Shown: piece by piece, positions 18,022-26,860 of the stretch | Layout: every line of letters begins with the position of its first letter | Numbering within the stretch: the stretch's first letter is position 1 | Origin: Marinibacterium sp050389775 | GTDB lineage: Bacteria; Pseudomonadota; Alphaproteobacteria; Rhodobacterales; Rhodobacteraceae | DNA: 64,000 bases | Assembly: GCF_050389775.1 (NCBI RefSeq) | Contig: NZ_CP177144.1 | Span: 992,001 to 1,056,000 of the forward strand | Direction: 5' to 3' | The notes under the pieces: model-generated | The model's input: the letters and a program-made list of their open reading frames with translations, nothing else | The model's database searches: none | What the model was told of the DNA's origin: nothing | Program-made: the position numbers and the translations under genes

Positions 18022-19218
18022 ATGGATCTGAACTACAGCGACGAGGAACTGGCGTTCCGCGACGAGGTGCGCGCCTTTCTGGAGGAAAAGCTGCCCGCCG
18101 GGATCGCCGACAAGGTGCGCCGGGGCGAAGAGCTGACCAAGGACGACATGGAACGCTGGCACGCGATCCTGAACGCCCGGGGCTGGCTGGCGCCGAACTG
18201 GCCCAGGGAATACGGCGGCTGTGAATGGAACGCCGTCGAAAAGCACATCTTCGACGTCGAAAGCGCCTATGCCAATGCGCCCCGCGTGGTGCCCTTTGGC
18301 CTGTCGATGCTGGCGCCCGTGCTGATGAAATTCGGCAGCCAGGCGCAAAAGGACCATTACCTGCCGCGCATCCTGAACGGCGACGATTGGTGGTGCCAGG
18401 GCTATTCCGAACCGGGCGCCGGCTCGGACCTGGCCTCGCTCAAGACACGGGCCGTGCGGGAGGGCGACCATTACGTGGTCAACGGCCAGAAGACCTGGAC
18501 GACGCTGGGCCAATATGCCGACTGGATCTTCTGCCTGGTGCGCACCGATCCGGACGTGAAGCAGCAGGAGGGCATTTCCTTCCTGCTGATCGACATGAAG
18601 ACCCCCGGCATCGAGGTGCGGCCGATCATCCTGCTGGATGGCGTGCACGAGGTGAACGAGGTGTTCTTCGACAACGTCAGGGTGCCGGTCGAAAACCTGG
18701 TGGGCGAGGAAAACAAGGGCTGGACCTATGCCAAGTACCTGCTGACCCATGAGCGCACCAATATCGCCGGGGTCGGGGCGTCGCAGGCCGGGCTGGACAC
18801 CGTCCGGCGCATGGCCCGGGCCGAGATGCAGGGCGGCCGGCCGCTGATCGAAAACCCGCATTTCGCGGCCCGGCTGGCCCGGGCCGAGATCGACCTCAAG
18901 GCCATGGCCACGACCAACCTGCGGGTCATTGCCCAGACGGCCAAGGGCGGGGCGCCGGGGCTGGAGGCGTCGATGCTGAAGGTCAAGGGCACGATCCTGC
19001 GCCAGGAGATCAACGACCTGGCCCGCCGCGCGGCGGGGCCCTATGCCATGCCCTTCCCGTCCGAGGCGGTCGAAGGCGACAACGATCCGATCGGGCCGGA
19101 CTACGCCGCCCGCACGGCACCGCAATATTTCAACAACCGCAAGCTGTCGATCTTCGGCGGGTCGAACGAGATCCAGCGCGGGATCATTGCCAAGGTCAGC
19201 CTGGGAGGCGCGAAATGA
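18022..19218 (+). CDS. Acyl-CoA dehydrogenase, PimC-like large subunit
   Basis: This 398-residue flavoenzyme of the acyl-CoA dehydrogenase family has the FAD/substrate loop YSEPGAGSDLASL and the C-terminal FGGSNEIQRG. The usual catalytic Glu in the C-terminal YEG-type motif is replaced (SIFGGSNE), but Glu244 in LTHERTN lies where isovaleryl-CoA dehydrogenase and FadE26-type enzymes carry theirs. The downstream gene encodes a partner that overlaps by 4 bp, suggesting a heteromeric enzyme of the pimeloyl-CoA dehydrogenase type. The substrate is inferred only from resemblance. Confidence 0.88.
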   Translation: MDLNYSDEELAFRDEVRAFLEEKLPAGIADKVRRGEELTKDDMERWHAILNARGWLAPNWPREYGGCEWNAVEKHIFDVESAYANAPRVVPFGLSMLAPVLMKFGSQAQKDHYLPRILNGDDWWCQGYSEPGAGSDLASLKTRAVREGDHYVVNGQKTWTTLGQYADWIFCLVRTDPDVKQQEGISFLLIDMKTPGIEVRPIILLDGVHEVNEVFFDNVRVPVENLVGEENKGWTYAKYLLTHERTNIAGVGASQAGLDTVRRMARAEMQGGRPLIENPHFAARLARAEIDLKAMATTNLRVIAQTAKGGAPGLEASMLKVKGTILRQEINDLARRAAGPYAMPFPSEAVEGDNDPIGPDYAARTAPQYFNNRKLSIFGGSNEIQRGIIAKVSLGGAK

Positions 19219-20342
19219 ATTTCGATCTGACCGAGGAGCGCCAGATGCTGCAGGACACCCTGCGGCGCTACCTGTCCGACAAGTACACGACGAAGGTGCG
19301 CAACGACATCCTCGACGGCGAGGCGGGCATGTCGCCGGCGATCTGGGCCGAACTGGCCGAGCTGGGCGTGATCGGCGCGCTCTTTCCCGAAGAGATCGGG
19401 GGCTTTGGCGGCCAGGGCTTTGATATCTCTGTGGTCTTCGAGGAACTGGGCCGGGCCGGGGTGGTCGAACCCTTCCTCGACACGGCCATCCTTGGCGGGC
19501 GCCTGATCGCGGCGCTCGGCGACGACGGCCAGAAGGCCATGATCGACGAGGTCATCGCCGGCACGCTGCACCTGGCCCTGGCCCATGGTGAGCCGACCTC
19601 GCGCTATGACCTGTCGCGGGTCGAAACCGGCGTGTCGGGTGGCGACGGGGACCTGCGGCTGAGCGGCCGCAAGGCCGTGGTGGTCAATGCCGAGGCGGCG
19701 GGCTGGCTTGTCGTTTCGGCCCGCGAAAGCGGCGGGCCCGACGAGGCCGAGGGGATCTCGCTGTTCCTGGTCGCCCGCGATGCCCCGGGGCTGACCCTGC
19801 GCGGCTATCCTCTGCTGGCCGGCGGGCGGGCGGCCGAGCTGACGCTCGATGCCACCCCGGCAACGCGTCTGGGCCCGCCGGGCGGGGCGTTCCCGGCGAT
19901 CGAGGCGGCGGTGGCGGCGGCCCATGTGGCGCTGTCGGCCGAGGCCTTCGGGGCGATGACCACGGCCACCGAGCTGACCCGCGATTACCTGATGACGCGC
20001 AAGCAGTTCGGCCGGCCGATCGGCACGTTCCAGGCCCTGCAGCACCGCATGGCCGACCTGCTGATCGAGCTGGAACAGGCCCGGTCGGCGGTGATCAATG
20101 CGGCCGGGCACCTGGGCGCGCCGGAGCACATCCGCGACCTGGAAGGCGCGGCGGCGCGCAACCTGATCGGCCGGGTCGGCCGGCTGGTCGCCGAGGAAGC
20201 CATCCAGATGCATGGCGGAATTGCCATGACCCGGGAATATGAACTCGCCCATATCGCCAAGCGGATCGTCATGACCGATCATCGCTTCGGAGATACCGAT
20301 TACCACCTGGAGCGATTCATTGACCTCAGCGCCGCCGCCTGA
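19215..20342 (+). CDS. Acyl-CoA dehydrogenase, PimD-like small subunit
   Basis: This 375-residue acyl-CoA dehydrogenase-family protein has an intact N-terminal helical domain and a C-terminal region AIQMHGGIAMTREYELAHIAKR that lacks the usual YEGT/S active-site motif. The middle domain has a weak FAD loop. It is probably the non-catalytic or FAD-sharing subunit of a heterodimer with the preceding gene, which it overlaps by ATGA. This fits the PimC/PimD arrangement. Confidence 0.87.
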   Translation: MNFDLTEERQMLQDTLRRYLSDKYTTKVRNDILDGEAGMSPAIWAELAELGVIGALFPEEIGGFGGQGFDISVVFEELGRAGVVEPFLDTAILGGRLIAALGDDGQKAMIDEVIAGTLHLALAHGEPTSRYDLSRVETGVSGGDGDLRLSGRKAVVVNAEAAGWLVVSARESGGPDEAEGISLFLVARDAPGLTLRGYPLLAGGRAAELTLDATPATRLGPPGGAFPAIEAAVAAAHVALSAEAFGAMTTATELTRDYLMTRKQFGRPIGTFQALQHRMADLLIELEQARSAVINAAGHLGAPEHIRDLEGAAARNLIGRVGRLVAEEAIQMHGGIAMTREYELAHIAKRIVMTDHRFGDTDYHLERFIDLSAAA

Positions 20343-20358
20343 GCCAGGCCGCAACGAC

Positions 20359-20790
20359 ATGCCCGGGGCCGATGCCTCGGGCCTGATCCACGACCAGTCC
20401 GGCACCCAGTCCCTTGTGGGTTATGTCGTCGATATCGGCCAGGCGGACGGCAAGGGCCGCGCCTGGCTCGACATCACGGACCGGCACACCAACCGCGTGG
20501 GCATGCTGCACGGCGGGTTGACGGCCATGCTGCTGGACGCGGCCTGCGGCTTTACCGCCTCGCGCATGTTCGCCGACGGCACCGGCGAAAGCGCCGACAA
20601 GACGCCGCTGGTCACCGTGTCGCTGACGGTCAATTTCGTCGACGGCGCGCGGCTGGGCCAGCGCGTCACGGCCACAGGCCACCCGGCCGGCGGCGGCCGC
20701 AAGATCGCCTATGTAAACGGTGACGTGCGCGACCAGGGCGGCCGGCTTGTGGCCACCGCAACCGGAGTGTTCCGCCGTATCAAGAGGTGA
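20359..20790 (+). CDS. PaaI-family hotdog-fold thioesterase
   Basis: This 143-residue protein has the hotdog-helix segment RVGMLHGGLTAMLLDAACG and VSLTVNFVDGARLG, typical of PaaI/DUF4442 acyl-CoA thioesterases. It would release CoA from dead-end intermediates of the adjoining beta-oxidation operon. The ATG at 20359 lies 17 bases after the dehydrogenase stop; a TTG at 20320 with a good GGAG site is an alternative start that would overlap the upstream gene. The following gap carries repeats. Confidence 0.88.
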   Translation: MPGADASGLIHDQSGTQSLVGYVVDIGQADGKGRAWLDITDRHTNRVGMLHGGLTAMLLDAACGFTASRMFADGTGESADKTPLVTVSLTVNFVDGARLGQRVTATGHPAGGGRKIAYVNGDVRDQGGRLVATATGVFRRIKR

Positions 20791-20830
20791 CGGCGTCGAT
20801 ATCGCGCGGGGCGCGCGATGCCTCCGGCGG

Positions 20831-20862
20831 GGAATATTTGGAAAGAGAAAGAAGCAGCAGGG
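20831..20862 (+). repeat. Intergenic purine-rich repeat, copy 2 (left arm of an inverted pair)
   Basis: It carries GAATATTTGGAAAGAGAAAG followed by AAGCAGCAGG, matching copy 1 closely. Copy 3 lies 31 bases downstream in the opposite orientation, so a transcript could fold into a long imperfect hairpin. Confidence 0.85.
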
Positions 20863-20893
20863 TCGCGCGCCATCCCCGGCCAGGCGCGGCCTT

Positions 20894-20922
20894 CCTGCTT
20901 CTTTCTCTTCTCAAGTATTCCC
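20894..20922 (-). repeat. Intergenic purine-rich repeat, copy 3 (right arm of an inverted pair)
   Basis: The reverse complement reads GGGAATACTTGAGAAGAGAA then AGAAGCAGG. It pairs imperfectly with copy 2. The core AGAGAAAGAAGCAG is identical. Confidence 0.85.
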
Positions 20923-20928
20923 GGGGGA

Positions 20929-20960
20929 GTCCTCCAACGGAGGACGGGGGCAGCGCCCCC
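20929..20960 (+). terminator. Tandem GC hairpins downstream of the repeat pair
   Basis: GTCCTCC/GGAGGAC (20929-20945, loop AAC) is followed directly by GGGGGC/GCCCCC (20946-20960, loop AGC). Both stems are perfect. They may end transcription from the beta-oxidation operon, although only a C-rich tail follows rather than a U tract. Confidence 0.4.
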
Positions 20961-21037
20961 CTTGCGACGGGATAGGCCGATGCAACGCCGGGGGTGCGAA
21001 ACGCCGTCGGCCCCGCATGACACCGCCCGCGGGCCGC

Positions 21038-21057
21038 GTTACAAAACTTTCGTCAAT
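21038..21057 (+). promoter_or_regulatory. Possible Pho-box-like site upstream of phnC
   Basis: GTTACAAAACTTTCGTCAAT contains two loosely related half sites (TTACA and CGTCA) about 12 bases apart, 61-80 bases before phnC. It resembles, but does not match well, PhoB boxes with 11-bp spaced half sites. PhoB control would be expected for phnCDE. Confidence 0.3.
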
Positions 21058-21117
21058 CCGACACATTGCGTTTGGACACCGCCGTTAGGCCGCTCGCGTG
21101 ATGGATGGAGCGACGCC

Positions 21118-21939
<822 letters not shown>

Positions 21940-22015
21940 CCACCCCAATTCATCAGCCCGCCCGCCGACGCCCGACAGGAGGGGGGCGGGTTTCCAACCA
22001 GAGGACATCGAAGAG

Positions 22016-22918
22016 ATGAAAAAACTGCTTGCTGCCGTCGTGGCCACCACCGCCCTGACCGCTCCGGTCTTTGCCCAGGAGATCGAGGAATTCCGCATCG
22101 GCATCCTTGGCGGCGAAAACGCCCAGGACCGGCTGAACAACAACCAGTGCCTGGCCGATTACACCGCCGAGCTGCTGGGCGTGCCGACCAAGCTCTTTGC
22201 CCCGGCCGATTACGACGGCGTCATCCAGGGCCTGCTGGGCGGCACGATCGACATGGCCTGGCTGGGCGCTTCGGCCTATGCCAAGACCTATCTCAGCGAT
22301 GCCGAGGCCGTCGAGCCGGTGCTGGTCAAGGTCAACACCGACGGCTCCTACGGCTATCACTCGATCGGTTTCGCCCGCGTCGACAGCGGCATCACCTCGC
22401 TGGAAGACATGCAGGGCAAGGTCTTCGGCTTCGGCGACCCCAACTCGACCTCGGGCTACCTGATCCCCTCGATCGAGATCCCGCAGGTCACCGGCAGCAC
22501 CATGGAATCGGGTGACTACTTCGGCGAAGTGAAATTCACCGGCGGTCACGAGCAGACCATCGTTGCCGTGTTCAACGGCGACATCGACGGCGGCGTGACC
22601 TGGGCCGACGGCCTGGGCGAATGGGAAGACGGCTATAACTCGGGCGCCCTGCGCCGGGCCGTCGACGCCGGCCTGATCGACATGAACGAGATGGTCGAAA
22701 TCTGGAAATCCAAGCCGATCCCGGAAGGCCCGGTCGTGCTGCGCAAGGCGCTGCCGGCGGACGTCAAGGAAAAGATGACCGCGCTGATGGCCGGCCTGAA
22801 GGAGCGTGACGCAGATTGCTTCTACGGCGTTGCCGCGGGCGATGCCCTGGGCTTCCAGCCGATCGGCCACGACGCCTATGAAAGCATCATCGCGGCCCGC
22901 CAGTCCGTGGGCGGCTGA
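22016..22918 (+). CDS. phnD: Phosphonate ABC transporter substrate-binding protein PhnD
   Basis: This 300-residue periplasmic protein has a cleavable signal (MKKLLAAVVATTALTAPVFA, then QEIEE) and the PhnD-type segments FRIGILGGENAQDR, MAWLGASAYAKTY and DPNSTSGYLIP. It captures phosphonates for PhnC and PhnE. An intrinsic terminator-like hairpin follows the stop, which should raise its level relative to the permeases. Confidence 0.96.
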   Translation: MKKLLAAVVATTALTAPVFAQEIEEFRIGILGGENAQDRLNNNQCLADYTAELLGVPTKLFAPADYDGVIQGLLGGTIDMAWLGASAYAKTYLSDAEAVEPVLVKVNTDGSYGYHSIGFARVDSGITSLEDMQGKVFGFGDPNSTSGYLIPSIEIPQVTGSTMESGDYFGEVKFTGGHEQTIVAVFNGDIDGGVTWADGLGEWEDGYNSGALRRAVDAGLIDMNEMVEIWKSKPIPEGPVVLRKALPADVKEKMTALMAGLKERDADCFYGVAAGDALGFQPIGHDAYESIIAARQSVGG

Positions 22919-22934
22919 GGCCAGGCACGATCCG

Positions 22935-22966
22935 ACGGGGTCCGGCATCGTCCGGGCCCCGTTTTT
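22935..22966 (+). terminator. Intrinsic terminator (partial) between phnD and phnE
   Basis: ACGGGGTCCGG (22935-22945) pairs with CCGGGCCCCGT (22952-22962), with one G-U pair and a 6-nt loop, followed by TTTTT overlapping the stem end. As the permease genes follow on the same strand, it probably attenuates rather than ends the operon. Confidence 0.7.
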
Positions 22967-23012
22967 CATGAGACCAGGGGCGTGACCCGCCCCGGCACGA
23001 GGCTTTCCCGAA

Positions 23013-23885
23013 ATGGCAGAGACGACCGCAGGCGCCCCGACCGGGCTTGACCGGATCCAGGCGGATTACATGGCCATGGCGCAGAAGCGCCGGCTCTACA
23101 GCTTTGTCATGCTGGCCGTCTTCGTGGCGCTGATGGTCGCGGGCTTTCGCACCGCCGATGCGCGCAATGCGGGCGGGTTCTTTGACGGGCTGCACCGGAT
23201 CTTCGACTATCCGTCCGAAGTGCTGGGCGAAGCCATTCAGAATGCCGCGGCGCTGCCCGGTTTCATGCTGGAATACCTGCCCTCGCTGGTCGAAACGCTG
23301 AACATCGCCGCGGCCTCGACGCTGATCGGCCTGCTGGGTGGCACCTTGCTGTCGCTGCTGGCCACTCGCGGCCTGTCGCTGTGGCCCGGGCTGATCCCGC
23401 TCTTCCGCCGGATCATGGATGTCTGCCGGGCGATCCCGGAAATCGTCATCGCCCTGGTGCTGATCTTTGTCATGGGCGGCGGCCCGGTGCCGGCGATGAT
23501 CGCCATTGCCATCCACACCGCCGGCGCGCTTGGCAAGCTCTACTCGGAGGTCAACGAGAACGTCTCGCTGAAACCGGTCGAAGGGCTGGCCTCGGTCGGT
23601 GCCACCTGGGCGCAGCGCATGTACCTGGGCGTGATCCCGCAGGTCGGGCCGAACTATGTCAGCTATGCCCTGCTGCGCTTCGAGATCAACATCCGCGCCT
23701 CGGCCATCCTGGGCTTTGTCGGCGCGGGGGGCATCGGCTACGAGCTCAAGAACGCCATTGCCTGGGGCCAGGGGCGCTATGACCGGGCCACGGCGATCTT
23801 CATCCTTCTCATTCTCACCATCTTCGTGGTGGACCAGCTGTCGAGCCTGCTGCGCGACCGCCTGACGCACGGAACCAAGTCATGA
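23013..23885 (+). CDS. phnE: Phosphonate ABC transporter permease PhnE (first)
   Basis: This 290-residue inner-membrane protein has about six hydrophobic helices and the permease coupling segment GLASVGATWAQRMYLGVIPQVGP that contacts PhnC. It forms the phosphonate channel with the second PhnE. The gene overlaps the next permease by 4 bp. Length matches the standard PhnE of two-permease systems. Confidence 0.95.
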   Translation: MAETTAGAPTGLDRIQADYMAMAQKRRLYSFVMLAVFVALMVAGFRTADARNAGGFFDGLHRIFDYPSEVLGEAIQNAAALPGFMLEYLPSLVETLNIAAASTLIGLLGGTLLSLLATRGLSLWPGLIPLFRRIMDVCRAIPEIVIALVLIFVMGGGPVPAMIAIAIHTAGALGKLYSEVNENVSLKPVEGLASVGATWAQRMYLGVIPQVGPNYVSYALLRFEINIRASAILGFVGAGGIGYELKNAIAWGQGRYDRATAIFILLILTIFVVDQLSSLLRDRLTHGTKS

Positions 23886-25210
23886 GCACCTTTGCCACCG
23901 ATCTGGACACGACCGGCCTGAAGGACGAGGCCGACCGGCTGTTCCGCCGCAAGCGGCTGATGAACTTCGGCCTGCCGGCGCTGATCCTGCTCTACCTGGT
24001 CTATGTCTTCTTTGCCTTCGACGTGCCGGGCCTGGCCGAACGGGCCAGCCTGGAAAAGGCCCAGACCCTGATTTCCGACAGCTACAGCTACAAGACCCAT
24101 GTCACCCGCGACAACCGGTCGGGCGAGGTGTCGGTGGCCATCGAGGGCGAGCGCAAGGGCCGCTATGATCCGGGCACCGGCCCGGCCTGGGTCAGCCTGG
24201 GCGCCGACACGGTGATCGACCTCGAAGACGGCTATGTCGTGACCTTCGGCCCCGAGAATTTCGTCAGCTTCGAGATCCCGGGCTATGGCCTAGTCACCGC
24301 CCAGCCGACGCGCTCGGGCGGGGTCAACCCGGTCTTTCCGGCCGGCGACCTGCCCGAATGGATCTCGACCTCGAAGAACCGCCTCGACATCCGCACCGAG
24401 GCCGGCCGCCTGACCGTCACGCGCAACCGCACCGAGGTCTTCCGCTATTTCTTCGGCTGGGAGCTGTTCTGGTTCACCCTCGACAGCCCATACCACGGCC
24501 AGAATCCCGGCGCCCTGATGGGCCTGGCGTTTTCGGGCGAGGCCGGCGAGATCTGGAAGGATTTCTGGAACAATGCCATGTGGCGCCACAAGGACGTGGC
24601 CTGGGCGATCTTCGAAACCATCCTGATGGCTTTCCTGGGCACCTTCGGCGCGGCCATCGTCGCCCTGCCGCTGGCCTTCCTGGCCGCGCGCAACTTCACC
24701 CTGCTGATGCCCCTGCGCTTTGCCGCCCGCCGGCTGTTCGACTTCCTGCGCGGGGTGGATGCGCTGATCTGGACGATCATCCTGGCCCGGGCGTTCGGGC
24801 CGGGGCCGCTGACCGGCGCGCTGGCCATCCTGCTGACCGACACCGGCACCTTCGGCAAGATCTTCTCGGAGGCCCTGGAAAACGTCGACGAGAAGCAGAT
24901 CGAAGGCGTGTCCTCGACCGGGGCCAAGCCGTTGCAGCGCTATCGTTTCGGCGTCATTCCCCAGATCACCCCGGTGCTGCTGTCGCAGCTGCTGTATTTC
25001 CTTGAATCCAACACCCGTTCGGCCACGATCATCGGGGCCATCACCGGCGGCGGCATCGGCCTGATGCTGACCCAGGCGATCATCACCCAGAAGGATTGGG
25101 AAGAGGTGACCTATTACATCGTGCTGATCCTGCTCATGGTCTTCTTCATGGACTGGCTGTCGGGCTGGCTGCGCAAGCGGCTGATCACGGGCGACGAGGG
25201 CGGACATTGA
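23882..25210 (+). CDS. phnE: Phosphonate ABC transporter permease PhnE (second, long form)
   Basis: This 442-residue permease is about 150 residues longer than the first PhnE. After the first membrane helix (near residues 28-46) comes a large hydrophilic insert to roughly residue 190 before the usual helices. The coupling loop EGVSSTGAKPLQRYRFGVIPQITP is present. The insert should be periplasmic, and might receive PhnD or ligand. Such long PhnE forms are known in alphaproteobacteria. The gene overlaps its neighbours on both sides. Confidence 0.93.
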   Translation: MSTFATDLDTTGLKDEADRLFRRKRLMNFGLPALILLYLVYVFFAFDVPGLAERASLEKAQTLISDSYSYKTHVTRDNRSGEVSVAIEGERKGRYDPGTGPAWVSLGADTVIDLEDGYVVTFGPENFVSFEIPGYGLVTAQPTRSGGVNPVFPAGDLPEWISTSKNRLDIRTEAGRLTVTRNRTEVFRYFFGWELFWFTLDSPYHGQNPGALMGLAFSGEAGEIWKDFWNNAMWRHKDVAWAIFETILMAFLGTFGAAIVALPLAFLAARNFTLLMPLRFAARRLFDFLRGVDALIWTIILARAFGPGPLTGALAILLTDTGTFGKIFSEALENVDEKQIEGVSSTGAKPLQRYRFGVIPQITPVLLSQLLYFLESNTRSATIIGAITGGGIGLMLTQAIITQKDWEEVTYYIVLILLMVFFMDWLSGWLRKRLITGDEGGH

Positions 25211-25827
25211 CCAAGTCGCTCTCCGCCGACGCGCCGCTGGTCCACGCGGGCTGCACGCTGGTGCAATCGAGCTTCGGCGCCTTCACCGAGATCGGTGCGG
25301 GCAGCCGGGTGATGAATGTCGAGATGGGCGATTATTCCTATTGCGACCGGAGTTGCGACCTGGCCAACGCCAGGATCGGCAAGTTTTCCAACATCGCCAG
25401 CTTCGTGCGCATCGGTGCCACGGACCACCCGCTGGACCGGGCCTCGCTGCACCATTTCCTCTACCGCTCGGCCGATTACTGGCCCGATGCCGAGCCCGAT
25501 GCCGATTGGTTCGCCCATCGTGCCTCGCGGCTGGCCCATGTCGGCCATGACACCTGGATCGGCCACAATGCCCAGGTCAAACCCGAGGTGACCATCGGCC
25601 ATGGCGCCGTCGTGGCTTCGGGCGCGGTCGTCACCCGCGATGTCGCGCCCTACACGATCGTCGCCGGCGTGCCGGCCAAGCCGGTCCGGCGCCGGCTGCC
25701 CGAACCGCTGGCCGAGCGGCTCATGGCCCTGGGCTGGTGGGATTGGGACCACGCCACCCTGCGCACCGCCCTGCCGGATTTCCGCGCCATGACGGCCGAG
25801 GCCTTCCTCGACAAGTACGAAACCTGA
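25207..25827 (+). CDS. Hexapeptide-repeat acetyltransferase of phosphonate operons
   Basis: This 206-residue protein has left-handed beta-helix repeats (ANARIGKFSNIASFVRIG, DTWIGHNAQVKPEVTIGHGAVVASGAVV) ending in a PLxE-like cap, as in the chloramphenicol-acetyltransferase-like proteins of C-P lyase operons. It likely acetylates an aminophosphonate, the task done by PhnO in enterobacteria, although the folds differ. The start is a TTG that overlaps the phnE stop (TTGA). A histidine (FLYRSADYWPDA region) precedes the coil. Confidence 0.82.
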   Translation: MTKSLSADAPLVHAGCTLVQSSFGAFTEIGAGSRVMNVEMGDYSYCDRSCDLANARIGKFSNIASFVRIGATDHPLDRASLHHFLYRSADYWPDAEPDADWFAHRASRLAHVGHDTWIGHNAQVKPEVTIGHGAVVASGAVVTRDVAPYTIVAGVPAKPVRRRLPEPLAERLMALGWWDWDHATLRTALPDFRAMTAEAFLDKYET

Positions 25828-25950
25828 CGCCCGACCTTCGCTGTCACGACAACCGCCAGCGTCACCGCCGCCCCGGTCGCGCTCCCGCCCTGTCGACGTC
25901 CCGCTGGCCGGACCTGACCGCAAGCCCACCCCGCACGACCGGGGCGGTCC

Positions 25951-25981
25951 CTGCTGCTTCTTTCTCTTTCCAAATATCCGG
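25951..25981 (-). repeat. Intergenic purine-rich repeat, copy 4
   Basis: The reverse complement reads GGATATTTGGAAAGAGAAAG then AAGCAGCAG, nearly identical to copy 1. It sits between the convergent ends of the acetyltransferase gene (25827) and phnF (26014). No inverted partner is present in this gap. Confidence 0.85.
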
Positions 25982-26013
25982 GGCTGGCCCTGTCGCCGCC
26001 GCGACGCCCGTGG

Positions 26014-26724
26014 TCAATCCTCGCCCACCGTCAGCGTCACCCGGTCGCCGGCAAACCAGGTCCGCCCGAACTCGACCGGCCGGCCGTCGGGCCCGGCATT
26101 GATGCCCACCGTCCGCAGGATCGGCGCGCCCTCGGCGATCTGCAGGTGCAGCGCCTGGGTCGCCGTGGCCTCCTTGGCCGTGATCCGCGTCGACACCCGC
26201 GTGAAATCGGCCACCCCGCAGGCCGCCAGCGCCTCGGTCACCGAGGCCGTGGCCTCCAGCGCCCCGGCCAGGCCGGGCAGGCGGTCAGACGGGAACATCG
26301 ACTGGAACACCGCAACCGGCTGGCCATCGGCCAGTGACAGCCCGTCATAGACCAGCACCTCGGCCCCTGCCGCGATCTCCAGCGCCGCGGCCTCTTCGGC
26401 CCCGGCCGCCTGCACCGCCAGCGACAGCACCTTCTTGGTCGGGATGCGCCCGCCCGAAGCGATGTTCTGGTGGAATCGCACCCGCCGCCCGATGGGATAA
26501 TCCGCCGGCGCCGCCGCCACGAAGACCCCGGAGCCCCGGCGCGAATGCACCAGCCCGTCCTCGGCCATCACCGCCAGCGCCCGGCGCACGGTGTGGCGGT
26601 TGACCCCGAAGCGCCCGGCCAGCTGGGCCTCGGTCGGCAGCCGGTCGCCGGTGGCAAAGCGGCCCTCGGCGATGTCGGCGGTCAGCGACCGCTTGATGGA
26701 TTGCCAGATCGGCGTGCGCGCCAT
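26014..26724 (-). CDS. phnF: GntR/HutC-family regulator PhnF
   Basis: This 236-residue regulator has an N-terminal winged helix-turn-helix (GDRLPTEAQLAGRFGVNRHTVRRAL) and a C-terminal UTRA effector domain. PhnF-type regulators repress phn genes. The start at 26724 follows GGAAAGAGC. It is divergent from phnG, and the shared gap holds tandem TTGTATAG repeats that fit a HutC-type operator. Confidence 0.92.
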   Translation of the reverse strand: MARTPIWQSIKRSLTADIAEGRFATGDRLPTEAQLAGRFGVNRHTVRRALAVMAEDGLVHSRRGSGVFVAAAPADYPIGRRVRFHQNIASGGRIPTKKVLSLAVQAAGAEEAAALEIAAGAEVLVYDGLSLADGQPVAVFQSMFPSDRLPGLAGALEATASVTEALAACGVADFTRVSTRITAKEATATQALHLQIAEGAPILRTVGINAGPDGRPVEFGRTWFAGDRVTLTVGED

Positions 26725-26759
26725 GCCTGCTCTTTCCTCGCAAGGGCCCCCGCCGGGCG

Positions 26760-26777
26760 CTGTCATGAAAGTTTCAA
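26760..26777 (+). promoter_or_regulatory. Probable Pho box upstream of phnG
   Basis: CTGTCATGAAAGTTTCAA has two half sites, TGTCA and TTTCA, whose starts are 11 bases apart, close to the PhoB consensus. It lies about 85 bases upstream of phnG and 36 upstream of phnF, so PhoB could activate the C-P lyase operon under phosphate shortage. Confidence 0.6.
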
Positions 26778-26808
26778 CTCTTTCCGTTTGCGCCCTCTGC
26801 CGGGGATG

Positions 26809-26836
26809 TCTATTATTTGTATAGTTGTATAGTAAT
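26809..26836. promoter_or_regulatory. Probable PhnF operator with tandem TTGTATAG
   Basis: TTGTATAG occurs twice back to back at 26817-26824 and 26825-26832, within an AT-rich segment 29 bases before phnG. HutC-type regulators bind AT-rich sites with TATA cores. The location between phnF and phnG points to autoregulation and repression of phnG. Confidence 0.6.
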
Positions 26837-26860
26837 CGCCAACAACCAGGCAAGGACAAA

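Larger units (their letters stand above)
20791..21117. other. 327-bp repeat-rich region between the thioesterase gene and phnC
   Basis: This stretch has no gene. It holds two inverted copies of the purine-rich repeat, then two tight GC hairpins at 20929-20945 and 20946-20960, then a lower-GC patch around 21038-21070 that should contain the phnC promoter. Confidence 0.7.

Noticed and set aside
18022..20342. Acyl-CoA dehydrogenases as inactive pseudoenzymes
   Set aside because: The first subunit has a glutamate at the alternative catalytic position, and the gene pair fits known heteromeric enzymes.
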